From assembly GCA_027604705.1 (NCBI GenBank), contig JADHYV010000017.1, positions 337,451 through 401,450 of the forward strand: 64,000 bases of DNA, written 5' to 3'. Below the pieces are notes generated by a model. The model searched no databases, had not been told where the DNA came from, and saw only the letters and a program-made list of their open reading frames with translations. Position numbers and translations under genes: made by a program. This DNA comes from Allomyces arbusculus. Taxonomy: Eukaryota; Blastocladiomycota; Blastocladiomycetes; Blastocladiales; Blastocladiaceae. This document shows, one piece after another, positions 11,694 to 22,900 of this stretch (position 1 is its first letter; each line of letters begins with the position of its first letter).

Positions 11694-12973
11694 TTGCGGT
11701 GGTGGTCACAAACGAAGGGAGGTGGTTCGCGCTGGTCGGGAAAATTGGCCAAATTCGTCAGTCCTGACGGCCGATTACCGGTGCAATGCGATGCAACCAA
11801 GTTGCCCGTCAACAACTTACCGGTCGCGCTTGGGAGCGTTTCCTGGACACACACGCGATCAGAGCACGGTTACCCGAGGTAGATGTGGTGGTACTTGACA
11901 CGAAAATCAAGCCGGCGCGAGCGTGTACGTGTGGTCGTTGGCAGACTTTGCCGTGCTGTCGAGCAAAAACAGGGCGTGCAGATGCAATTTCGTGTGGTCG
12001 AGGTCGACGAGCCGCAACCCGGTGCGCTGGTCGGTCGAGTTGAGATGCGGATCGTGCAATACTGAGCGCTGATGCGTGTCGAAGGCGCAGCAGGCGATGT
12101 CGGAGAGATCGTTGGAGCAAAGGAGCGTGGGCTCGAGCACCCGCTGGTCGTTGGCGTCAAGGGATCGTGATCAAGGGCGGATAAGCGTGCGCGCGGCGGG
12201 CCGGCGGGCTCGTCAAGGTTGATGACGAGAAAAGAATTTGTCGCCGTCGGTGGTTGCCTCGTCCGTGTTGAACAGAGGTCGAGACGAGGCAAGGTCGTCG
12301 GTCGGTGGTGGGTCCGAAACTTGAAAGGCAACAGCGGTTTGGACAGAGTTGCTCTCAACTGCGCCGATGGAACGTGCCGAGAACGCCTTGCGGTTCGCGT
12401 CACGCCGCGGCTTTCCCGCTCGTTTCCCGTGCGCCCGCAAGGCAAACTTCCTGCCAAGGAAAGTGGCGAGCCGCTCAGTCACCAAGCTGTTGCCTATGCT
12501 GTCGGGCGCGCCAGCGGGGTGGAACGTACAACTTTCAATGCCAAGGAGGACGTGGTGCTCTCTTTCAGGGTCAGTCGCAGTGTCGGACGGGTCGCGCAAA
12601 AGCCTGACTCCGCCCACGATGGAGATGCGGTTGGATGTGTTGAATTTACCTGAGCTGGCAATCGCGCAGCAGTCGTAGCACGAAGGTGATCGGCAATTGA
12701 TCGGACGGACTGTGACGAGTCTGGACGGAGAAGACGTGGTTTGCAAATCCACCGCGCCGACAAGGGCGGAAGCATGCGTTTGCTGGCACATACCGACGCG
12801 ATCGTGCAGCAGCACATCCTGGAGCGGATCCTCAATCCAGTCGCGGGAGCACAAGACGATATCCAAGGTGCAGCAGCGGCTGTATTGATGCCCCGCCAAC
12901 ACACACCACCACTCCGAACCCTCGAGAAAAAAAGCAATCGCGCGTCGACCACACGGGAAGGGGGACAAGCGCT
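11694..12973. other. Intergenic region with one possible orphan exon
   Basis: Lies between the membrane-protein gene and the 3' end of RPS18. Apart from the minus-strand segment at 11907-12140, and perhaps a stretch near 12800-12890 that ends at a GTATGT site, no coding signal is consistent. Part of it must be the RPS18 3' UTR. Confidence 0.45.
11907..12140 (-). CDS. Possible last exon of an unrecognised small gene
   Basis: The minus frame reads VLEPTLLCSNDLSD, then LRLVDLDHTKLHLHALFLL, and ends in a TGA. Third positions are strongly G/C, as in real genes of this window, and a CGACCAG acceptor sits just upstream. No start codon or upstream exon could be fixed, and no family is recognised. 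It could be the tail of a small minus-strand gene or a chance frame. Confidence 0.3.
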   Translation of the reverse strand: MLEPTLLCSNDLSDIACCAFDTHQRSVLHDPHLNSTDQRTGLRLVDLDHTKLHLHALFLLDSTAKSANDHTYTLAPA

Positions 12974-13544
12974 TTACTTCTTCTTCGACACACCGACCGT
13001 GCGGCCGCGACGGCCCGTCGTCTTGGTGTGCTGACCGCGCACGCGGACACCCCAGTGGTGACGGAGACCGCGGTGCGCGCGGATCTTCTTGAGACGCTCG
13101 AGGTCCTCACGCAGCGTGTTGTCGACGGCGTTCGACACGTTCTGCGTGTACTCACCAGTGCGGATGTCCTTCTGACGGTTAAGGAACCACTTGGGGATCT
13201 TGAACTGCAGCGGGTTCTGGATGATCGTCACAATGCGCTCGAGCTCCTCGGGCGTGAGCTGACCGGCGCTAGAAATAGTAAGAGAGCGTCAGTTCACCAA
13301 TCCAATGGCAAAATCAACGAATTCGGAACGGCCAGTAGGCACCAAACTCGCATCAGGACAAAACGAGGAAAACGCACCGCTTGTTGAGATCGACCTCGGC
13401 CTTCTTGCAGACAAGGTTGGCGTAACGGCGACCAACACCCTTGATGGCGGTCAAGGCGTACATGATCTTATCCTTGCCCTCCAAGTTGGTGTTGAGGACA
13501 CGCAGGATGAACGAGAACTGGCCCTTCTCAGAGACGACGAGCGA
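12974..13544 (-). CDS. RPS18: 40S ribosomal protein S18 (uS13), start exon not fixed
   Basis: Small-subunit head protein that contacts tRNA and uL5 in bridge B1. Two exons are certain: 13544-13378 (from [19 protein letters not shown]) and 13268-12974 (to VGVSKKK), with a 109-nt intron between DLNKR and [12 protein letters not shown]. Together they encode 153 residues that follow the family almost position by position ([40 protein letters not shown]). The frame begins right after a CAG acceptor, so the initiator Met lies in a separate upstream exon, as is common in ribosomal protein genes. Candidates are ATG followed by GTTCGT at 14053-14051 and ATGGCG followed by GTCGGC at 13908; neither can be proved from sequence. 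Confidence 0.95.
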
Positions 13545-14486
13545 CTGCAATCACCGCATGAAAAAGAACAATCGCAAAGACGACGAGCGAGTCGGAACGA
13601 GCATTACGAGCAGCGTAGAAACCGAGTTTTCGAGTTCGTGCAAGAAAAAGACCGCCGTTGGCGAGACGAGTGCCAAAACAATCAGGGCCAGGCAAAACGC
13701 CAAAGCGACGAGTCGACGAAAAACCGTCAAAACGATCGCATCGAGCGCGCAAAACGACGAGACGAGCAGCAAAACGTCGACGGCGCAGGGCAGCATGGTG
13801 CAGCGCGGGGCAGGGGGTCGTGTTGGAGAGATAGACGAGCGGAGTGACCGTTAGCCACGCTGGTCCATCCGTTGAATTTGGGCCGACTTGCCCGACGCCG
13901 ACCGCCATGACGAGCCGTCTGCTCGCGAGCGCTCGCGCAGTCGTTTAGTGAGCGTCGTGGGGTCGATTTTCAGGCAGCAGTCGCGGCCGGAACGGCAGTC
14001 GTCATGGCGGCGGTGTCGGCGGCGTGCGGTCGAGTTGAGGCTCGACGAACCATTTTGGAAGATGACCGATGACAGAGAGGGGGGGCCCTTCACAACAGGG
14101 CCAGCCAACTCGGCGCAAACGCTGATGTGATTAGCGCACGTGTGAGTGATGTGGTGGATGAGCCTGTCGGCAACATCCTGGCGCTGGTCGAAGCGATCAC
14201 TTTGCCCCAGTCCGCTCTGTCATCTCGCCCAAACCAGCTCGCGGAGGCATGTCGCCTCGCTCGTACTTGTCGTGAAGCGAGCAAAACTTAGCACCGCCGC
14301 AATGAACGATTGTTCGAGGCACTCGGACTGAAAAGGGCCAGAGCGGGCGCTGCTCTCGTTCTTCCAACCGTCGCCTCATTTCACCAAGCTCGCCGGCGCG
14401 ACGGGCAGTCCATCGTACTCCGTCGTCGCGACGAGGTACCGTGAACCAAGTTTCTCCACCGTGCCACGCTCGTCTCGCTCGCCACC
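13545..14486. other. RPS18: RPS18 5' intron/leader and divergent promoter
   Basis: Between the first certain RPS18 exon (minus) and the next plus-strand gene. It should contain the RPS18 start exon, a long first intron and the two promoters. No other gene is seen. Confidence 0.5.
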
Positions 14487-15698
14487 ATGACCGTTGGCCA
14501 TCCCAACTACATCGGCCCTGGTGCCGGTCCGTCGAGCTATTGGACCTGTGCCGAGCCTGTCGACTACCTGTACTCGACCCCCATCCAGGGCCCGCCGCCG
14601 CCCGAGCGGCGGCGGTACTTTTCGACCCGTGTTGTGTCGGGCGAGCTGACCAATGTTGACGAGTACATGGAGTACTTGGCCAACCGCCGTCCTTCCCTGG
14701 ACGAGAACAGCAGTATTGCCGACGACGGCGACATGGACGGCGACTGGACCGCAATTCCGAGCCCAGGTCTGGATGACCTCGACCTGATTGAAGAATATGT
14801 TCTCGACATGGTCTCGACCGGGCGCATCGTGCCCAGTGTCCTGCCGCCCGTCATTTCAGCATGGGCCGCCCCAGACGGCAATGACGTTGCGCTAGCGGCT
14901 GAAGAAGGTGTCGACGCACTCGCGTTCCGGCAACGCGCGCCGCGTTCGCCCAACCCGGACGTTGACACGTTCTCGGAGCACGAGGAACTGCTCGCGCCCG
15001 GCGACCGACTGCAACCCCACCATGACCCAACCTCGGACCCCACGGACCTGGACCCTCTGCGCACCGAACTGTTGACCACCAACGCGGCGGCGGCCATGCT
15101 CGATCGGCTCAACCAAGTCCTCGACCAGCTGCGTTCGCAGCGCGCGGCCCTCCTTGACGCGGCCCCATCGCTCCCTCCCTCCAGTCCATCACGCACGCCG
15201 CAGTTTGGCCCGGTGCGGGACCCGCTGCGCACGCCGTCGTGGTCGCCTCAGGTTGACGCGATTGCGCCCGCCGCGGAGCCGCCGATGTTTGCACTCGACG
15301 GCGACGCGTACGTGCCGGAGGACGATGGCGACCAGGTCGAGCCACGGTGGTACCACCCGACGCGCCGCCCGCCGCCGCTGCTCATGGGCGGGATGCGCCC
15401 GCGCACGGCTGCCCTGTCTGGCCCGGCCCTGTCGGCGACATTGGACGCTGACCGACTGGATGTCCCGCTCCCGCCGCGCCAACGCAGCGCACCGCTCGCA
15501 CTGTCGCCGATGCACACGGTGGAGATGGGTCGTTGGCGTGAACCGCGTACGCTTGCGGAGATTGTGTGCGAGGACCCAGCCGCGGCGCAGACGGAGTGGG
15601 AGGAGATTGTCGAGGCGGCACGTGCGGCGGGGGTGCCCGTGCTTGAGCCGTTTGGGACCGTGCACGTTGATTCGTTCATGGAGGGGCCTCAGCGCTGA
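14487..15698 (+). CDS. Unrecognised acidic 403-residue protein
   Basis: Intronless frame beginning MTVGHPNYIGPG, with ACC before the ATG (good start context). No domain, signal peptide or membrane segment is recognised. The N-terminal half is acidic (Asp/Glu-rich around residues 85-190). A probable amphipathic helix covers residues ~195-235 (MLDRLNQVLDQLRSQRAALL). The middle is Pro/Ser/Arg-rich with several SP/TP pairs, and the C-terminus has a conserved-looking segment WREPRTLAEIVCEDP followed by EWEEIVEAARAAGVPVLEPF. Codon use matches neighbouring housekeeping genes, so it is very likely real. Function unknown. Confidence 0.7.
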   Translation: MTVGHPNYIGPGAGPSSYWTCAEPVDYLYSTPIQGPPPPERRRYFSTRVVSGELTNVDEYMEYLANRRPSLDENSSIADDGDMDGDWTAIPSPGLDDLDLIEEYVLDMVSTGRIVPSVLPPVISAWAAPDGNDVALAAEEGVDALAFRQRAPRSPNPDVDTFSEHEELLAPGDRLQPHHDPTSDPTDLDPLRTELLTTNAAAAMLDRLNQVLDQLRSQRAALLDAAPSLPPSSPSRTPQFGPVRDPLRTPSWSPQVDAIAPAAEPPMFALDGDAYVPEDDGDQVEPRWYHPTRRPPPLLMGGMRPRTAALSGPALSATLDADRLDVPLPPRQRSAPLALSPMHTVEMGRWREPRTLAEIVCEDPAAAQTEWEEIVEAARAAGVPVLEPFGTVHVDSFMEGPQR

Positions 15699-16174
15699 AA
15701 TTGTTCCAGTGCATGGTGGTGCTGATATTGGCTTTCTGGTTCCTTGCTTGCCACTTGCCATCATTGTATATTTGCGTGTGCCGTTGGTCTTTTGTCGCAA
15801 TTTTGAAGAAGTAGACGGTGGTGGACGTTGGCCTCCTCCGAGCGCACGTGCATTTTCGTCGGCGGCATCACAGAGAACTCCACGAGCACGACCAGCAAGT
15901 CGGGCGGATTCCAATCCGATTCCATTCTCGTCGACAGAACAAAATCGTCCCAAGCTGAGAGCCGCGCCAAGCCAAGGTGGGGTGCGCGCCTGTCTCGCAC
16001 CGCAGGTTGAACGTGGCGCGCCTCGCACTCGATCTTTGCTTGTCGCCGTCGTCGCCGTTGCAGCATATCTTCCGTCTCCACTCGCGCTCGCCGACGCGCC
16101 CAACGCCCGCCCTTGCAGCAGTTGCGACTTGCTGCACTCTGTTCCCGCACACGCTCAGCACGCGCACCAGCACC
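15699..16174. other. Intergenic spacer upstream of LAMTOR2
   Basis: Holds the 3' flank of the acidic-protein gene and the promoter and 5' UTR of LAMTOR2. No gene seen. Confidence 0.5.
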
Positions 16175-16867
16175 ATGCTCAAACCCAAGGCGCTCGGCCA
16201 AGTTCTCGCGAGCGTGTGCTCTGGCGGCGTTCATACGGCGCTGTACGGTCAGCCCCTTCACGGCGATGATCACTCGCTACGAGTGTCCAATATGGTCATC
16301 GAATGACGGCTCGCGGTTCGCGGCGACGTCGCGTTGGAATGACGGTGATGGTCGTTGTTGGCTGCAACCACCCAACTCGTCAACAGCCACGCACCCGATA
16401 TCCGCCATCGCGAACCGCATGCCCAACTGCGACCGCGACACGTCATGTCCCAATCATCTCGTCCGCACGCTCACGGGCAACCTTCCCCACCGCATTTTGA
16501 TCTTAGCGTCATGAACATGGAGGGCGGTCTCCTGGCCTTCTCCGGCCCGTCCGAGCGCGACGCCGTCCTGCACGCGGCCATGGCCACAAATGCCTGGACC
16601 GTCTACGAGAAGAATGGCACGCCGATGCGGTCGATTTTGGTGGAGATTGAGGTACCGTCTCACCGTGCCGCGTCACTGCAACCGAGCAACCACGTCCACT
16701 GATTCACGCTACATTTGTAGAGCGGCGCGGTCCTGACCGTGCGCGTGACCCCGTCTCTTGCGCTGTGCCTGATCTCGGACGAGTCGATTGAGCTCGGCAT
16801 TCTCAGGCAGAAGGGGTTCACGCTCGCTGCTTATCTCGAGGCCCCGCTTAAGCAAATTCAGGCGTAA
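16175..16867 (+). CDS. LAMTOR2: Ragulator subunit LAMTOR2 (p14, Roadblock/LC7 fold)
   Basis: Half of the LAMTOR2-LAMTOR3 heterodimer in Ragulator, the late-endosome/lysosome or vacuole scaffold for Rag GTPases and TORC1. Three exons: 16175-16242, 16507-16651 and 16721-16867, with introns of 264 and 69 nt, give 119 residues (human 125). The N-terminus MLKPKALGQVLASVCSGGVH matches the human MLRPKALTQVLSQ...GGVQ signature; then MNMEGGLLAFSG, AAMATNAWTVYEKNG, RVTPSLALCLI and FTLAAYLEAPLKQI follow the Roadblock strand-helix order. The start is fixed by that N-terminal match. Joining at CT|C restores the GGVHTALVMNMEGG strand. Confidence 0.93.
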
Positions 16868-17254
16868 ATTGCCGTTCATGTTGTTTTTTACGTAGAGTGC
16901 CGTTTTTGTTTTCTCAGTTTTGTGGTTTGGAGACAGGGGGCGGGGGGCGAAAAGATTTGAGGTTCGACCGTTTTTGCACGAGCGAGCCATAACGCTTGTA
17001 TTCCAAGGCCACAGTGGACAAGCGGGAGCGCGGGGCCATCGAACCCGCGCGCGGCGACGAGAAGAGCGGGAATCAAAACTGGGAGGGCACGAACCGGGAA
17101 CGGAAAACAACATGTAGGCGCGGGAGGGTAGGACATGGCACGAACAAGAGGGTCAATTTTGCATCGGCGACACAGCAAAGGCGGGTCAAATCACACAAGA
17201 AGAGGCGAGACTAAAGAAGAACAACAATAACTGAAAACAGGTGGACAAGGAGGA
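16868..17254. other. Convergent intergenic spacer
   Basis: About 390 bases between the 3' ends of LAMTOR2 and the DnaJ gene; T-rich near 16880-16925. No coding signal. Confidence 0.5.
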
Positions 17255-19043
17255 TCACGTCGCAGCGGATGCAGCGGCAGCCGCCGCAGCCGCCGCCGCC
17301 TTGACGGGCGACGTGGCCTCGCCCTTGACGTCCTGGTACACTTGGCCAATGATCTTGAGCGCCGTCGCGCGGTTCTTTTGCACCTCTTTGCCGATCGTCT
17401 TGTCACCGAGCACCATGTCGCAGACGCTACAAAGCAGAGATCAGGCGCAGGTCACTCACATCAGGTCGCACGACGCAAACTAGATAAAAAAAAAAAGAAA
17501 GCAACGCACTCGCGCAGCACCGACTCGACTTCGAGCTTGGATCCCTTCCACAGCGCCTCTAACCCACGCGTCGCGGCTGCCTCCTCGAGTTTCGCGCGCT
17601 CCTCGGGAGTGAGCTGGCCCTTTTTGTCGGCCTCGGACAGCTGCGCAAACGACTTTTGCAGCTCAATCGCCGACTTGAACGTGGCGACCGTCTCCGACAC
17701 GATGTAGCCCTTTTCGACCATCGAGTGCCAGTACCCGCCGAGCCCCGACAGGTACTGCTTGGCCTTGAGCGAGTACGTGTACCCAATACTGTGCAGCAGC
17801 TCGATCCCATAGCTCGCATTCTTGAGTTCCTCGGCCTCCATTTCCATTTTCGCGGTAAATGCCTCGGTCGCAATCTTGTCCATGGGCGACTCGGTGAAGA
17901 TCGACAGCTTGCGAATCAAGTTCTCAGCCAATTTCTCGACACGCGCCTCGCGCGCCTTCATCTTCATGTCGAGCAATTCGGCGTCCTTCTTTTCCTTTTC
18001 TTCGGGCGTGGGCGGCGTGGCCGTATCCGCGTCGGACGCGGACGCCGACATGGCGTCCTTGAAGTCGCGCGCAATCGAGATATCGCCAATAATGTCGACA
18101 AACCGGTCGCCGCCAAACTGCTGCCGGAAGAATTCCTCGGGGTTCATCATGCCGCCTTCGGGCATCGACGACTGCTTGCCGTACTGGTTGTATTTTTTAC
18201 GCAGGTCCGGGTCCGACAGCACCTGGTAGGCCTCGGAAATTTTCTTGAACTTGTCCTCGGCCTCGGCGTTGCCCGGGTTCTTGTCCGGGTGGTACTTCAT
18301 GGCCATGGCGTAGTAGGCCTTTTTGATGGCGCCGGCGCTCGCGGTCGGGGACACGCCGAGCTCGTCGTAGTACTCGGTCGAGACAGGTTTCTCGTCTGTG
18401 CGATGGGTGGACAGTGCAGTCATCAGCGGACACAGCTCGAATCAGTGGAACGCGCTCCAAGGATCAACACCGTACCGGTCCCCGACCCCGTAGGGCCAAA
18501 GTTGGGCGTGCCCGCGCCCGACGCCGATGCCGACGCGGGCTTACTCGCGCCCGTCGACCTCGCGCCCGCTCCTGACGCGGCAGTCGACCCACGCGCATCG
18601 GGCTTGACGGAAATTTGGAACACGGCAGGACAATTCCAGCATTTGACGTTGACCGCCGACCACCCGGCGTTCCCCCAGACCCCAACCAGGTCCGGATGCG
18701 TCGGTCCCGGCACCTGGTACTGCACTTCGCTCCCACACGCGCTGCACAGGCACTGCGCGTAGGGAATCGGTTTGCGCGAGGTAATCGACGGCAGGCTCAT
18801 ATTGGGCACGGGCGGCGGCGGCGTGGGCGGTGGCGCGGGGGTTGATGCGCGCGACTTGGACCGGCTGCGCGACCGTGACCGGCGCGAACTGGTGCCGGTG
18901 GACGTTTGGCTCGACGACGACGAGGCCGACGAGGCCGAACTCGACTTGGACGGCGACGACGAGCGCCGGCGGAAGATATTGGCGAGCGAGGGCGGAATGG
19001 TGGCGAGTGGGCGGCGCGGCGAGCAGGTGCGGACGGCAGACAC
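17255..19043 (-). CDS. DnaJ/DnaJ-X (CAJ1-like) co-chaperone with N-terminal CxxC pairs
   Basis: Hsp70 co-chaperone of class C. Three exons on the minus strand: 19043-18476, 18395-17510 and 17426-17255, with introns of 80 and 83 nt, give 541 residues. Residues ~1-85 are Arg/Ser-rich and disordered. A Cys region follows ([13 protein letters not shown], then [11 protein letters not shown]), with two CxxC pairs that could bind zinc. The J domain follows [16 protein letters not shown] and keeps YHPDKNPG, so HPD is intact. Then come a charged linker and the DnaJ-X region ([31 protein letters not shown]), with an Ala-rich C-terminus. Without the first intron the locus looks like two genes overlapping at TGATG (18425-18421); splicing G|AC restores GTDEKP, the usual junction in fungal relatives. 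The start at 19043 is the least certain point. Confidence 0.88.
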
Positions 19044-19782
19044 GGGCGAACGGCGGGAGCGCTGGAGAGCAAACGTGGGCGCTGGGGGGCGGAGCTGCAG
19101 GAGCGAGAGCCCGGTCGATGGCTGGCTGGTGGGTCACTCGATCCTGGCACGGGCCGTGGTGGTTCGGGCGCGGTAAAATACGGGACGCGCGGTGCAGTGC
19201 GGGCAGTCGCGCGACGTGGCGGGCCGCGCAGGTCAATAAGATGAACGGACGTAGTTGCGTGGTGGGGAAGCAAGTCATCGCACGTCGCAGGACCGTGGCG
19301 TAACACGCGAAACTATGACTTTCATTTTCATGCGGAACTACCACGATCAATCTGTCTCGCGCTGAAGTGCGAGACACGACCACCGACCACACGCTTTGGT
19401 CCACGGGAGTTTCGCGCCTTTCCCGTCCATTCTGTGTGGGGCGCTCAGCTGACTTGACACGCTCTCGCACATTGTTTGCGGTCGTTTGCGATCAAGCAAA
19501 AATCTTCCCTGCTGCCCGCCAACGCACCACCAACACCGACCGATTTTCGAAGCCCGTCGCCAACCCGATTGCGACCGACCGGCACTAACTTGCTGCAATT
19601 AATACTCGGCAACACCTGGACCCCGCGCTCGACTTGTCCACCAGCAACCGAGCCCCTAATCCCCCACTTTCGGCCTGCAAAACCCAACTGTCGCTTTTTC
19701 ACGACCAACCACCGACTCGACCGTGCTGTTCTGCACCAAAAACCGCTCATTACCCGTCTCTACACCTTGTTTCCCGCTTACC
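19044..19782. other. Divergent promoter region, DnaJ / PAM16
   Basis: About 740 bases between the two start codons; C/A-rich toward PAM16. No gene seen. Confidence 0.5.
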
Positions 19783-20531
19783 ATGTCGGTGAGTATCCGC
19801 TTCAGGCTGCGGGAGCCCGTGTGCTGCCGCCGCGGATCCTGAGAGTGGCAAGCAAGACTTGCCGATCCATTTGTCACCGAAACCGAACACCAACACGCGC
19901 GCCGCACTCTCCTTGGTTCTAGCTTCCAAAAGTCATTGCCCAAGTCGTCTTGACGGGCGCGCAAATCTTTGGCCGCGCGTTCGCCGACGCCTACAAGCAA
20001 GCTGCTGCCAGTACGCTCGCTCTTTGTCCGCTCACGCCGATATCCGAGCGCCATGCCGCTTCCCTCGTTTCCTTGGTGGAATTACGAGCGGCAATGTGCT
20101 CGGTCTTGGCGTACCATCACGACCGAGCAACCAACCTGCTCACCATGACCCTCGGCACTCCCCGACTAGACGCCGCGCGCCAATCCGCATCCGCCTCGGG
20201 CGGTCCGCAGCGCGGTCCCGCCAACGCCGACGGATCCACCAACGTCTCCGACGACCTGACCTTCAAGACGGGTCTGACGCTCGACGAAGCCGCCAATATC
20301 CTGAACCTGAAAAAGGAGCCGCTGCCCACGCAAGAGGAAGTGCTCGCGCGGTACGAGACCATGTTCAAGCAAAACGATCCGGAAAAGGGCGGGTCCTGGT
20401 ACTTGCAGGCCAAGGTCTTCCGCGCGCGCGAGCGGTTCGACTTGGAGTTGGCCGAGGCATTGAAGGTGAGTAACCCGAATGCGGAACCACCAGCAGGTGG
20501 CGATGCGAGCGGCGCGGGGCCCAAGGCGTAG
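19783..20531 (+). CDS. PAM16: Mitochondrial import motor subunit PAM16 (TIM16/Magmas)
   Basis: J-like protein of the TIM23 presequence motor; pairs with Pam14/Pam18 at the matrix face of the inner membrane. Exons 19783-19788 (only ATG TCG), 19923-20010 and 20170-20531 give 151 residues. The N-terminus reads MSLPKVIAQVVLTGAQIFGR and continues into AFADAYKQAAANAARQSA, the family hydrophobic anchor. The J-like domain runs from LTLDEAANILNLKKEPLPT through MFKQNDPEKGGSWYLQAKVF to ARERFDLEL; the HPD motif is replaced, as is normal for Pam16. Joining A|AC at 20010/20170 is supported by the AAANAA motif. A good GTGAGT donor at 20466 is not needed because the frame runs on to a stop; a further C-terminal exon cannot be excluded. 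Confidence 0.9.
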
Positions 20532-20945
20532 TCAGTCGTGGATGCGTGTGCCGATGTATAGGTGTTTGGGTGTCCTTTTTTGGTTCTTGTTTTGGTTGGG
20601 TGCGTTTCGGGGCAGGTAGTTCAATAGGCTCCAGAATACACGGTTTTGCTTTGTCGGCACTGTCGCATCGTGGGCACGCATAGACGTTGACGGGCCAGGG
20701 GGTGCGGGCCGACAAGAAAGGTCAGAGCAGCACTCGACGACGATTTGGTATGGTCTGACAGTTTGGGCAACTTGCAGAGCACGGGACCGCGTAAAATTTC
20801 ATTTTTGTGAGCCAGAACCGAGCCGATCTCTTCACCACCCCACCAGCAAATTACCAGACTTCAGCTCCTCGCCCACCCCCATTCGAGCCGGCACTTTTAG
20901 CATTCCATCTTGGCGCATTCCAGCACCCCATCGTAGCCCAACACC
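20532..20945. other. Intergenic spacer PAM16-DRC4
   Basis: 3' flank of PAM16 (T/G-rich) and promoter/5' UTR of DRC4. No gene seen. Confidence 0.5.
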
Positions 20946-22734
20946 ATGGTCAGATCACCGATTTTTTCGTCCCGACGTCGACGTCTCCAGACCCAACCTC
21001 GCGCCAACATGGCTGACGACCCTGGGATGACGGCCTCTAGTCGTCACGCAAGCCGTCGGCAGCACGCAAGGGCTCTGGCCGCAAGGCTGCGTCGGCGTCG
21101 AGCAAGCAGGGCGACGGTGGCCCGCCCACGCTCGAGACCATGACGCGCGAACAGTTGCTCGAGGAAGTCAAGAAATTGCAGGCCGATATCAACACAGAGC
21201 GCGAGGAGCGCAATTACTTTCAGATGGAGCGGGTGCGCCTCCATTTCGGCGTTGCCTCGGTGGATGGAGGAGCTGCGACTGACGCGATACGGCGATGCCG
21301 ATGGGATCACAGGACAAGATCCACAACTTTTGGGAAATTACCAAGAACGAGATGAACGAGGCCAAGGCGCTCTTGCTCAACAAGGACCGCGAGATTGAGG
21401 AGCAGGAGGAGAAGCACCAAGTGGAGATCAAGGTGCGCACGCCGCCGTCCCTGGCGCTCTCGTGTGCCGTCCCTCGGAAGCTGCGCGCACCGGCTGACCA
21501 GATCCTCATCGCGTCACTTGCCGCGCTTCTAGGTCTACAAGCAAAAAGTCAAGCACCTGCTTTACGAGTACCAGAACAACATTGCGCACCTACAAACGGC
21601 ACACACCAAGACGCTCACGCAGTCGTCGTCCGAGCACGACGACCAGCAGCAGGTCCTGAAAAAGGACAAGCGCGCGCTCAAGCTGGAACTCAAGGAACTT
21701 GAGCTCTCGCACGAGGACGTGGTGCGCAACCTGCACGGCAAGCACGACGCCGAACTCAACGCGCTGCGCGTCGACTACGAGCGGCGCGCCAAGGAACTGC
21801 AGACCAAGTACGACCGCAAGATGAAGGCAATTCGCGACGACCTCGAGTTGCGGCGCAAGAACGAGATTCACGAGATCGAGGAGCGCAAGAATGGCCAAAT
21901 CAATGCGCTCATGAAGAACCACGAAAAGGCGTTTTCGGAAATCAAGAACTACTACAACGACATCACGCTCAACAACCTTGCGCTCATCAATTCGCTCAAG
22001 GAGCAGGTCGAGGACATGAAAAAGAAGGAGGAGCGCAACGAAAAAGTCATGAACGACATTGTCGCCGAGAACAAGCGGCTCTCGGAACCGCTGCAGGCCG
22101 CGCTCGCCGAGGGCGAGGCTTTGCGCAAGCAGCTCGCCAACTACCAAAAGGACAAGCTCTCGCTGCACAATGCCAAGGCGCGACTGCGCGTGCTCGAGGA
22201 TGCGCACAAGAACCTGGCCTGGGAACACGAAGTGCTCGAGCAGCGGTTTGCACAGGTGCAGAAGGAGCGCGACGACCTCTACAACCAGTTCTTGACGCGC
22301 GTCGTCGAGGTGCAGCAAAAATCGGGGTTCAAGAACCTGATGCTCGAGAAGAAGCTTGACGCGCTCAAGCTCACGCTCGAGAAGAAGGACATGGCCCTGC
22401 ACGAGGTCATGGCCACGAGCCACGTCGACCCGGCGACGGCTGCCAATATCTCGCGCAAGCTCGACGAGATTATCGACGCCAAGAACCAGCAGATTCGCGA
22501 GCTGCAGCTCGACTTGGCGCGCGTGACCAAGGTACGGCTTCCTTTTTCTCTTGCTTTGTTTCGCGCACCGTGCTGACGCCGACCGGCACGCTCCACTCCG
22601 CTATGTAGGCGCACAACGAGCTCATTCGCACGTTCCAGGCCAAGATGATCGAGAACGGGGTGCCGATTGACGACTTGAGTTTGAAACCGTTGGTGACGAA
22701 CGCGACTGTCCTCCCTGCCGTGGCACTGAAATAG
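20946..22734 (+). CDS. DRC4: Nexin-dynein regulatory complex subunit 4 (DRC4/GAS8)
   Basis: Core scaffold of the axonemal nexin-DRC that links doublets and regulates dynein; a marker of motile flagella. Exons: 20946-20948 (ATG only, inferred), 21041-21232, 21313-21432, 21533-22531 and 22609-22734; 479 residues against 478 in human. The protein is one long coiled coil. Landmarks: [98 protein letters not shown] and [14 protein letters not shown], all near-identical to the animal family. Each landmark that crosses an exon border is restored by the splices given. The first intron (GTCAGA...CTCTAG, with ggCTGACgac as branch-like sequence) is the weakest part of the model; everything from 21041 on is firm. 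Confidence 0.95.
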
Positions 22735-22900
22735 ACCCAGTTTCCAATATTGTTTCCTCTCCACCTGTTCATTTCCACCCGTACAATTGCGGGAAGCGTC
22801 TCTTGATGGCTGACATGACCACGGGATCACGCATCGCAGCAAACAAGCTCGATAATGGTACAAGGCGCGTCGTGAAAGAGAACGAAGACAAATCCAACGC

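Noticed and set aside
18423-19043. A separate 206-residue minus-strand gene overlapping the DnaJ start by TGATG, like a coupled operon pair
   Set aside because: An 80-nt GT-AG intron joins the two frames and restores the conserved GTDEKP...TEYYD junction; a coupled overlap is not expected in a nuclear genome.
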